Source: JAMZMI01 sp047632435 (GTDB taxonomy: Bacteria; Bacteroidota; Bacteroidia; Cytophagales; Cyclobacteriaceae). From it: a DNA stretch of 5,365 nt. The position numbers and the translations under genes are program-made. The DNA is taken from the NCBI GenBank assembly GCA_047632435.1, contig JBLICU010000164.1:1-5365 (forward strand), in the 5' to 3' direction. The notes under the pieces are model-generated. The model made no database searches. It was given only the letters and a program-made list of their open reading frames with translations, and was not told where the DNA came from. Within the stretch, counting starts at the first letter, position 1; every line of letters begins with the position of its first letter. Below, piece after piece: positions 1 through 5,365 of the stretch.

Positions 1-457
1 CGAAATCAGCGGTCAGGGCACTTTCGAGTATATGCGGTTTCCCATTGAATATACGCATCTCTTTTCCGTCACCGACTTCTGTACCATATCCGGCAGGGGT
101 GTAAAAAGCCGGAATCCCCGCGCCACCAGCCCTGCAACGTTCGGCGAGTGAGCCTTGTGGTATCAAATCCACTTCTAGTTCACCAGACAGCATTTGTCTT
201 TCAAACTCAGCATTTTCCCCAACATAGGAAGAAATCATTTTTTTGATTTGCCTCTTTTGCAATAGCAAACCCAGCCCAAAATCGTCCACTCCAGCATTGT
301 TGGAAATGCAGGTCAATCCTTTGACCCCAGACTTCACTAATGCACTGATACAATTTTCTGGAATGCCACAAAGTCCAAAACCGCCCAACATAAGTATCAT
401 GTTGTCTTGTATGCCCTTGATGGCTTCTTCAGCATTTTTTACTTCTTTATTGATCAT
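1..457 (-). CDS. scoA: Succinyl-CoA:3-ketoacid CoA-transferase subunit A (partial, C-terminus off the left edge)
   Basis: This is the small A subunit of a family I CoA-transferase, which moves CoA from succinyl-CoA to acetoacetate to give acetoacetyl-CoA in the cytoplasm. The first 152 codons are visible; the family is usually about 230 residues. Residues 18-33 fit the family I signature, a D-N start, a hydrophobic run and GGFGLCGIP. Further SCOT-like blocks are SNNAGVDDFG, a basic RQIKKMISSYVGEN stretch, the SGELEVDLIPQGSLAER segment and RAGGAGIPAFYTPAGYGTE. The catalytic glutamate belongs to subunit B, which I expect just beyond the window. The ATG at 457-455 overlaps the hmgA stop as ATGA, which fixes the start and implies translational coupling. 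Acetoacetate is an end product of the homogentisate pathway, so SCOT is the best fit. A different 3-oxoacid substrate such as 3-oxoadipate is possible but the sequence reads as SCOT rather than PcaI. Confidence 0.93.
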   Translation of the reverse strand, partial: MINKEVKNAEEAIKGIQDNMILMLGGFGLCGIPENCISALVKSGVKGLTCISNNAGVDDFGLGLLLQKRQIKKMISSYVGENAEFERQMLSGELEVDLIPQGSLAERCRAGGAGIPAFYTPAGYGTEVGDGKEMRIFNGKPHILESALTADF

Positions 458-1614
458 TTGTCCATCCAGGATTGGTAGTAAGTCCCATCGTCTATTTTCA
501 TTGCTTCTTCGGTAATTTGAAGTGGCCGGAAGGTATCAATCATCACGGCAAGTTCTTCTGTTTCGGTATGACCTATGCTCCTTTCGTATGCTCCGGGATG
601 TGGGCCATGCGGAATTCCCGATGGATGTAGGGTAATGTTTCCTTTCCCAATGTTATTTCGCGACATAAAATCACCATCTACGTAATACAGCATTTCGTCC
701 GAATCAATATTGGAATGATTGTATGGCGCAGGAATAGACAAGGGATGGTAATCATATAGTCTGGGACAGAACGAACAGATCACAAAAGCTGAAGTCTCAA
801 ATGTCTGATGCACAGGTGGTGGTTGATGAATCCTGCCTGTAATGGGTTCGAAATTATGGATCGAAAATCCGTATGGAAAATTGTAGCCGTCCCACCCCAC
901 CACATCAAAAGGATGGTGCGCATAAATCAGGTGGTGCAACATGCCCTGCTTTTTCACTTTGATCAGGAAATCACCGGTTTCGTCGTGCGTTTCCAATCCT
1001 TCTGGCAATTTATAATCGCGCTCACAAAATGGCGAATGCTCTAGCAACTGACCAAACCAATTGCGGTATCTCTTCGGTGTATATATGGGCGTATATGACT
1101 CAGCGAATAAAATTCGGTTGTCTTCGGTATCAAATTCGATCTGATAGATCATCCCTCTTGGTATGATCAGGTAATCTCCATATTCGAAAGATATATTTCC
1201 CAAAAAGGTTCTCAATGTGCCGTTCCCTCTATGAATAAATAACATTTCATCGGCATCCGCATTTTTATAAAAATAATCCTTCAATGACTTTTTAGGAGAG
1301 GCGACACCAATGTGAATATCGTTATTAACGAGCAATGGCACCCTCGATTCCAAAAAATCATCCTTCGGCGGCACATTGAAGCTGAGCAGGTTTCTGGATT
1401 TGATGTTTTTCTGAACGGCAATTTTGGGAGACAAATCTATGCTCTCACCTACTTCCTTGATTTTGGTAGGTCGATGATGGTGATAGAGTAATGAGGACAT
1501 CCCATCAAATCCGATAGTGCCAAATAATTGCTCGTAATAAAGCTCACCATTTTCCTTGCGGAATTGCGTGTGTCTTTTCGCGGGAATGCTCCCTAGCTTG
1601 TGATAAATGGGCAT
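454..1614 (-). CDS. hmgA: Homogentisate 1,2-dioxygenase
   Basis: This cytoplasmic non-heme Fe(II) enzyme opens the ring of homogentisate with O2 to give maleylacetoacetate, the central step of tyrosine and phenylalanine breakdown. The product is 386 residues, the size I expect for the short Bacteroidota form. The N-terminus carries the conserved KRHTQFRK and LFGTIGFDGMSSLLYH blocks. A cupin-like core follows, with the hydrophobic YGDYLIIPRGMIYQIEF segment near residues 145-161. The C-terminal half has IHQPPPVHQTFE at 262-273, PYNHSN at 297-302, SDEMLYYVDGDF at 305-316 and LHPSGIPHGPHPG at 329-341. By comparison with the human enzyme, H300, E307 (or D306) and H336 are the likely iron ligands and H263/H269 lie near the active site. 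The start follows from the conserved MPIYHKLG opening; no Shine-Dalgarno is visible, as is common in this phylum. It overlaps scoA by 4 bp and is probably the first gene of a catabolic operon. Confidence 0.95.
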   Translation of the reverse strand: MPIYHKLGSIPAKRHTQFRKENGELYYEQLFGTIGFDGMSSLLYHHHRPTKIKEVGESIDLSPKIAVQKNIKSRNLLSFNVPPKDDFLESRVPLLVNNDIHIGVASPKKSLKDYFYKNADADEMLFIHRGNGTLRTFLGNISFEYGDYLIIPRGMIYQIEFDTEDNRILFAESYTPIYTPKRYRNWFGQLLEHSPFCERDYKLPEGLETHDETGDFLIKVKKQGMLHHLIYAHHPFDVVGWDGYNFPYGFSIHNFEPITGRIHQPPPVHQTFETSAFVICSFCPRLYDYHPLSIPAPYNHSNIDSDEMLYYVDGDFMSRNNIGKGNITLHPSGIPHGPHPGAYERSIGHTETEELAVMIDTFRPLQITEEAMKIDDGTYYQSWMDK

Positions 1615-1671
1615 AGTCGGGGTGTTTATGTACTATGTGTTTAGAACGTAATCTTCGTCAAAATGGAAAGA

Positions 1672-1699
1672 TGTATAAAAATACAAAATGCAAAGTCAA
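1672..1699 (-). promoter_or_regulatory. Candidate hmgA promoter
   Basis: Reading on the minus strand, TTGACT (1699-1694) and TATACA (1677-1672) are separated by 16 bp, about 58 bp upstream of the hmgA ATG. This would leave a leader of roughly 50 nt. The match is to the general sigma-70 consensus. The Bacteroidota-type TTTG/TAnnTTTG pair is matched only poorly here. The region is very AT-rich, so chance matches are easy. Confidence 0.35.
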
Positions 1700-1771
1700 T
1701 CACCTATTTAGGCACGATAAGATTCTATGGGCGGTTTTAAGTTTCTTTTAAAAGCAAAATACTGAAGTCAA
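1684..1771. repeat. Two similar boxes upstream of hmgA
   Basis: On the plus strand CAAAAT, a 3-bp gap and AAGTCAA occupy 1684-1699. CAAAAT, a 4-bp gap and AAGTCAA occupy 1755-1771. The copies are in the same orientation about 71 bp apart. The hmgA-proximal copy overlaps the candidate -35 element. They could be regulator sites or an old short duplication; AT-rich sequence makes coincidence possible. Confidence 0.3.
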
Positions 1772-1794
1772 GTAAAATATTTATTAAAACCAAC

Positions 1795-1839
1795 AATCCT
1801 CAAACTGGGTGTCCCTCTCAAACTGGATTTGTGAGGATT
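1795..1839. repeat. Short direct repeat inside an inverted repeat, possible transposon-end scar
   Basis: CTCAAACTGG occurs twice in the same orientation, at 1799-1808 and 1817-1826, a period of 18 bp. The pair sits between the inverted arms AATCCTCA (1795-1802) and TGAGGATT (1832-1839). Repeated short boxes of this type are known at the ends of IS21-family elements, and the segment lies just beyond the broken end of the DUF6377-like gene. No transposase remains, so the mobile-element reading is only inference; a hairpin with a regulatory role is the alternative. Confidence 0.4.
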
Positions 1840-1863
1840 ACAGCATATTGCAAACCCTATGTA

Positions 1864-1909
1864 AGTCATTAGGGACTTCCTAGACTACCTCCAAGCGAAA
1901 CTAATGACT
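1864..1909. repeat. 9-bp inverted repeat around the stop of the truncated gene
   Basis: AGTCATTAG at 1864-1872 is the exact reverse complement of CTAATGACT at 1901-1909, with 28 bp between them. The left arm contains the TAA-TGA stops of the DUF6377-like remnant. The loop is long and no T-run follows, so it is not a convincing intrinsic terminator. Confidence 0.45.
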
Positions 1910-2222
1910 CATTAAGAAAATATTGCCTACCTAAAAGCTTTGCTAGGTTAATGTTTGCTTGTATATAAAACACGGTTGAATCGAATCTGTATTTTTCATA
2001 TTCTGAAATGAGCAGTTTGTTGTATCTAAATCTTTCTAGCGTATCTAGCCCCGGTCGTTTGAAAAATGAATGAATGGCATCTATTCTATTTATCTTTAGC
2101 TGCTCATATTTGGACTTGTTTGTTATTTCATTGTCTAGCAATGTCATGAGTGAGTCTAGTTCACTAGATCTTGCTGTCAAGAGTAATAGAAAAGAGAATA
2201 TGAAAACAACCAATCGAATCAT
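1869..2222 (-). pseudogene. N-terminal remnant of a DUF6377-type protein
   Basis: The 117-residue product begins with a clear signal peptide or membrane anchor, residues 1 to about 18, rich in V, F and L. It is followed by the pattern I recall from the start of DUF6377 proteins of Bacteroidota: ELDSLMTLLDNEI, then a KYEQLKINRIDAI helix. A TPR-like stretch follows with LLISEYEKYRFDSTVFYIQANINLAKLLG at about 70-98. Family members are roughly 500-600 residues, with a TPR region, a membrane helix and a C-terminal DUF6377 part, and often sit near SusC/SusD loci as presumed regulators. Here the match ends at LNESLVSLGGSLGSP, just before the expected G-[LM]-Y-K-E, and tandem TAA TGA stops follow. 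I find no continuation of the family in the other two frames down to 1780. More than three quarters of the gene is therefore missing, and a repeat cluster lies just downstream. A genuine short secreted protein is possible but less likely. The family call is from memory of its N-terminal pattern. Confidence 0.6.
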
Positions 2223-2830
2223 AAATTAATGATAGGAAAATTCATTGAATATTAAGTTTATTCTTAACCATTAATAGTGACCTCCTCTTTATGATTAGAT
2301 AATAGGTTATCCATTGTTATTCGTAAATATCTGTTCCAATTTGATCATTAATTGATAGAATAATATCGATTCTTGTGTCCTAAAACTAATCGATGATCCT
2401 ATAATCCAAAAGGAAGCATCAACATTCACGAAAGGCTAAATAACCGCTCCATAATCCTCCATGACGTGATTATTTGGAAGATTTGAGTTAAAAATATCAA
2501 TTGTTGACATCAACAGGATTAGAAGGATTATTTTGTCCAGATGGGTTTCATTTCAATTTATCTGAGGACCTACTGTTTATTTAAGCGGCTGACCAAACCA
2601 CTGCTTTTGATCACGTAACTAACGTGGATTATAATTTAAAGGTCTGAGCCATGGGGTTTCCATATGATAGTGATCATTATAACAACACTTATTCAGGATG
2701 GGTACTTATAGAAAATTGAACCGAATGCGCCCTAGGAAATGTGCGGTTGAGAAGCGAAATTGAAATGTACATTTCCTTATTGAATAAAGATTATCAATGA
2801 ATTGAAAATGAGTATATAATTAAATTTGGC
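2223..2830. other. AT-rich intergenic stretch without a supported gene
   Basis: About 600 bp separates the terminator of the secreted-protein gene from the DUF6377-like remnant. Stops are frequent in all frames. Small open stretches exist on the plus strand, for example 22 codons at 2651-2719 and a helix-like run around 2731-2800. Neither has a ribosome binding site or recognisable homology. Structure seen: CACGT-N5-ACGTG at 2612-2626 and a 14-bp palindrome at 2762-2775. Its length and the neighbouring broken gene suggest eroded sequence, but I cannot name any ancestor. Confidence 0.6.
2735..2776. repeat. 14-bp palindrome with an extra half-site
   Basis: GAAATGTACATTTC at 2762-2775 is a perfect palindrome. 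A further GGAAATGT at 2735-2742 repeats the left half-site 26 bp upstream and also pairs with ACATTTCC at 2769-2776. Perfect symmetry plus a spaced extra half-site resembles a dimeric regulator's operator, but no promoter or intact gene lies next to it. It may simply be a small hairpin. Confidence 0.35.
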
Positions 2831-2862
2831 AAAAAAAAGGCGATTCCGTTGGAATCGCCTTT
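2831..2862 (-). terminator. Rho-independent terminator of the secreted hydrolase gene
   Basis: The arms AAAGGCGATTCC (2836-2847) and GGAATCGCCTTT (2851-2862) are perfectly complementary over 12 bp around a 3-nt loop. On the minus strand the stem is followed by a run of eight T (2838-2831). It begins about 10 nt after the TAA stop at 2874-2872. No open reading frame on the plus strand ends against it, so it serves the minus-strand gene. Confidence 0.95.
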
Positions 2863-2871
2863 AATGATCAG

Positions 2872-5365
2872 TTACTTATTAATAATTATTTTTCTGTTGT
2901 AAATCACCTCACCGAAATCATCAATTAACCTAATGATCGTTACTTCATTTCTAGGAACTACGAATTCAACCGAAGTAGTATTTTCTATTTCAGCTTCGTG
3001 CAGTATCCTGCCAGTAAGAGAATAAACCTCAACAAATCTAACATCCTTTAAGGATTCACCTTTCAAGTAGACCCTATCATTTTCTACTACTAATTGAAGA
3101 TCACTTAATGGATTATTACCAAGCACTTCTCCACCATCTGCCAGCGTAAATGATATTGAATAAGTTTGCTGGGTAGTTCCATCTACTGCTGTGACTATTA
3201 TAGCAGTAATTCCAGGTAATGCAGCTGTAGGATTTATATCAACATTGGCATTTTCATCAGTCGCTAGAGCAGTTACCACTGGTACCGTTTCATGATTAAA
3301 TGGTAATTCCACAGCGTAGTTTAACAGTCCGCTTGCAAAACCAACGATGGTCTCACCATCAATTTGAAGGTCAGATAATGTGGCAACATCGGTTTTTACT
3401 TCTTCCACACAAAGCGGATAGATACATTCAGAATCTTGAGTGCTACTACTGTTTGCTGCGCAGTTTAGTGCTCCATAGGTCCATACATCATTAACCTTAT
3501 AGGCCCATGAGCCAGTATACTCCCATTCCAGACCAGTTCCATCAGTGTTTGCATCACCATAGGTTTCAATCACTATGAACTCACTAAATAGTTCAATTGC
3601 ATCGTCACCATTTTGATTCATTTCATCAGTTTGAAGGACATGCTCAATTTCGCTCGCACAATCACCAAAATATGCAGTCAAAACATCAACTTCTCTGGCA
3701 AGTAAAATATCATCTCCCGCTGAAACTGACATTACAGGGAATTTGTATTCAATACCATCTGTACCTCCGCCATTATTAGCCACGCCAATTCCATAAACAC
3801 TTAAGTCAGGTATATCAGCAGTAGCAACCAAATGTATGGCTTTACCACTATTCACAGTGGGTTCATTAGTCCACCTAAGAGCCAATATGCCCTTTAAAGC
3901 CAGGTCTTTTGGTACATCAGAGGAGGCTTTAATGATGTTTCGCACTGAATAATTTTTACCTCCATTTACATCCGTTGCAATAGCTGTCACTATATAATGT
4001 CCAACTTTGTCCAACGAGACTTTAGGATCAAATGGTGCTGCATTATCTGTTGCTAATGTGTCTCCATTTGCAATAAAGTGTACTTCTTGGATTTGCGAAT
4101 CAGTACTCGATACAGTCACAGTCATATCTACTTTAGCTGTGTCTAGATAAATTTGACCATCTGTTATGTTATCAAATGCAATCGAAAGATTCTTATTGGC
4201 CAAGGGCTTGTATGTGTTCCAAAACGATAAGGAATCAAAAACAACCGCTTTCACCGCCGCTCTTATCGTCTGCGCATCGCTAGCTGACAGATCGAAATCA
4301 TAACTCAATGCCGTTGGATCTTTCTGGAAGATGCTCGCATAAAAAGTACAAGCACTCAAGTAAGAGCCTGCTTTCGATGGGTGACTTTCATCCGGATCGT
4401 AAAGATCTATCCCAGGGCTATTGTTTCTTAGATAACTCCAAACTGCTCCCACAGGGGAAATAAGTCCGTTTTGGTTCGATTGCATGGTTCGATATCTTTC
4501 ACCAATTAGGTCATTCATTTCTTGGAATGACAGACCTTCGTAAGTGCCCTTTCTTCCCCATGTCATGTAAAACATAACATCACCTACAGGATTGGCAAGT
4601 TTTCGGATACTATCTAATGCAGCTGCTATTGAAAATGTCTGGGCTTCAACAATATCAATCTCTCGAACTGGCCGTGTACTTTGCTCTTGGAGTACCACAT
4701 AGTCCCAACCTCCTTTTTTGATTTTAGCAATTGAATTTTCATCAGAAAGATGATCTTCCAATGAGTAACTCCCTTCTGCATTTTCATCTTGAATCAACAC
4801 ATCCCCTACAGATGCGGCCAATTGCTGAACAAGACCTGGCATGTCATTATAGAATGTATAGCTATTTCCAATAAACAAAACAGATCTCTCTATACCCTCT
4901 AAAGGACTTGCACAAAGTGGATATGGACAAGCCGAAGTTTCCATGATGCTATCATTGGCAGCACAATTGAGGCCTCCATAAGTCCACACATAATTGTCCT
5001 TGTAAGCCCAAGTACCGGTGTATTCCCATTCCAATCCTGAACCATCGAGTTGTACATCTCCATACGTTTCTATGACGGTAGTATCTCCGAATAACTCTAT
5101 CGGATCATCTCCATTTTGATTCATGATGTCACTTTGAAGTACGTGCTCAAACTCGATTGAACAGCTTCCGAAGTAGGCCGATAATGTGCTATCCTCTCTA
5201 GCCAGTAGGATATCATCACCTGCTGAAACAGACATCACCGGGAAACGGTATTCGATACTATCTGTCCCACCACCATTATTGGCAACACCTATTGCATAGA
5301 CACTTAAGTCTGCAATGTCCGCTTTCGCTCGCAAATGAATTGCTTTACCTCCATTTGTTCCAGAG
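2872..5365 (-). CDS. Secreted multidomain SGNH/GDSL-type hydrolase with LTD-like repeats and T9SS sorting domain (partial, N-terminus off the right edge)
   Basis: The frame is open to the right edge. The TTG at 5334-5332 encodes an internal Leu (residue 1 in my numbering), because the LTD-like module already begins upstream of it. Modules: LTD-like repeat 1 (to 141); SGNH hydrolase resembling DUF4886 (about 147-375); Ig-like beta domain (about 383-470); LTD-like repeat 2 (about 479-642); cadherin-like beta-sandwich (about 650-733); C-terminal sorting domain (about 745-820). In the hydrolase, VLFIGNSYTFYNDMP holds the presumed nucleophile S158, VVLQEQS is at 213-219, and D315-E-S-H318-P-S supplies the Asp/His pair. 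The tail has VYLKG, FVEVYSLTGRILHEAEI and a final basic-hydrophobic NRKIIINK, as expected for T9SS type A cargo. The protein is probably exported and released or surface-anchored, with esterase-like activity on an unknown substrate, perhaps an acylated polysaccharide. Family names are from motif recognition; catalysis and substrate are inferred. It forms its own unit, ending at the terminator. Confidence 0.85.
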   Translation of the reverse strand, partial: SGTNGGKAIHLRAKADIADLSVYAIGVANNGGGTDSIEYRFPVMSVSAGDDILLAREDSTLSAYFGSCSIEFEHVLQSDIMNQNGDDPIELFGDTTVIETYGDVQLDGSGLEWEYTGTWAYKDNYVWTYGGLNCAANDSIMETSACPYPLCASPLEGIERSVLFIGNSYTFYNDMPGLVQQLAASVGDVLIQDENAEGSYSLEDHLSDENSIAKIKKGGWDYVVLQEQSTRPVREIDIVEAQTFSIAAALDSIRKLANPVGDVMFYMTWGRKGTYEGLSFQEMNDLIGERYRTMQSNQNGLISPVGAVWSYLRNNSPGIDLYDPDESHPSKAGSYLSACTFYASIFQKDPTALSYDFDLSASDAQTIRAAVKAVVFDSLSFWNTYKPLANKNLSIAFDNITDGQIYLDTAKVDMTVTVSSTDSQIQEVHFIANGDTLATDNAAPFDPKVSLDKVGHYIVTAIATDVNGGKNYSVRNIIKASSDVPKDLALKGILALRWTNEPTVNSGKAIHLVATADIPDLSVYGIGVANNGGGTDGIEYKFPVMSVSAGDDILLAREVDVLTAYFGDCASEIEHVLQTDEMNQNGDDAIELFSEFIVIETYGDANTDGTGLEWEYTGSWAYKVNDVWTYGALNCAANSSSTQDSECIYPLCVEEVKTDVATLSDLQIDGETIVGFASGLLNYAVELPFNHETVPVVTALATDENANVDINPTAALPGITAIIVTAVDGTTQQTYSISFTLADGGEVLGNNPLSDLQLVVENDRVYLKGESLKDVRFVEVYSLTGRILHEAEIENTTSVEFVVPRNEVTIIRLIDDFGEVIYNRKIIINK
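3409..3846 (-). repeat. LTD-like module, copy 2 (within the hydrolase gene)
   Basis: Residues 497-642 run from GKAIHL to YPLC. They share 110 of 146 residues (about 75%, ungapped, counted by hand) with copy 1. The core includes ADIPDLSVYGIGVANNGGGTD, FPVMSVSAGDDILLARE, MNQNGDDAIELF and GLEWEYTG. The pattern resembles the lamin-tail-like domains found in secreted Bacteroidota proteins. Four cysteines (559, 625, 637, 642) are kept in both copies and may form disulfides after export. Confidence 0.85.
4912..5349 (-). repeat. LTD-like module, copy 1 (within the hydrolase gene)
   Basis: This copy covers five residues before and 141 after the TTG at 5334 and ends just before the SGNH hydrolase domain. 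It has the same length as copy 2 with no gaps, and cysteines at 58, 124, 136 and 141. The start-to-start distance between copies is 1503 nt. The residues before it (SGTNG) differ from those before copy 2, so the duplication boundary may lie close to the GKAIHL motif, or more copies may lie outside the window. Confidence 0.85.

Noticed and set aside
243..515. Plus-strand open frame of 90 codons
   Set aside because: It lies opposite the well-supported scoA and the end of hmgA and has a low-complexity Ser/Pro/Leu composition with no recognisable domain.
808..1044. Plus-strand open frame of 78 codons
   Set aside because: It is antisense to hmgA, across its conserved central part, and shows no recognisable domain.
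1615..1868. Possible riboswitch or attenuator in the hmgA leader
   Set aside because: No conserved riboswitch core or terminator/antiterminator pair is visible; only short repeats are present.
2651..2719. 22-codon plus-strand frame beginning MGFPYDSDHYNNTY
   Set aside because: It has no ribosome binding site, no homology I recognise and no supporting context; it is too short to claim.
2731..2800. Plus-strand helix-like stretch ending LLNKDYQ before a stop
   Set aside because: It looks somewhat coding-like but has no start codon in a convincing place and no longer frame upstream; chance in AT-rich DNA is likely.
3300..3779. Two plus-strand open frames (3300-3494 and 3597-3779)
   Set aside because: Both are antisense to the second LTD-like and cadherin-like regions. 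Their His/Gln-rich composition is what the reverse complement of the sense codons produces.
5332..5334. TTG as the start codon of the large gene
   Set aside because: The frame stays open to the window edge and the conserved GKAIHL motif, present in both modules, includes this Leu, so the codon is internal.

Overview
The window looks like a chromosomal piece of a Bacteroidota bacterium, probably an environmental or marine relative of the Cytophagales or Flavobacteriia. Three things support this. The large secreted protein ends in what looks like a type IX secretion (T9SS) C-terminal sorting domain. The broken gene resembles the N-terminus of DUF6377 proteins, a family I know from Bacteroidota. 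The genes are AT-leaning and lack clear Shine-Dalgarno sequences. Every gene I can support is on the minus strand, so transcription runs from right to left.

Layout in order of transcription. (1) 5365-2872: the 3' part of a large secreted multidomain protein whose N-terminus lies outside the window. Its modules are LTD-like repeat 1, an SGNH/GDSL-type hydrolase (DUF4886-like), an Ig-like domain, LTD-like repeat 2, a cadherin-like beta-sandwich and the sorting domain. The two LTD-like modules are about 75% identical over 146 residues by hand count. A textbook intrinsic terminator follows at 2862-2831. (2) 2835-2223: an AT-rich stretch with no gene I can support, holding a 14-bp palindrome. (3) 2222-1869: the first 117 codons of a DUF6377-type gene that stops abruptly, which I treat as a remnant. 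(4) 1868-1615: a gap with short direct and inverted repeats, possibly a transposon scar, and the likely hmgA promoter. (5) 1614-454: hmgA, homogentisate 1,2-dioxygenase. (6) 457-1: the start of scoA, subunit A of a succinyl-CoA:3-ketoacid CoA-transferase, overlapping hmgA by 4 bp (ATGA) and running off the left edge.

The hmgA-scoA pair makes metabolic sense. HmgA opens the ring of homogentisate in tyrosine/phenylalanine breakdown. The pathway ends in fumarate and acetoacetate, and the CoA-transferase activates acetoacetate to acetoacetyl-CoA. The secreted hydrolase is a separate transcription unit, probably acting on an extracellular ester. I see no CRISPR array, tRNA, rRNA or intact mobile element, and nothing that clearly amounts to a new system. 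The most unusual items are the architecture of the secreted hydrolase and the broken DUF6377 gene beside the repeat cluster.
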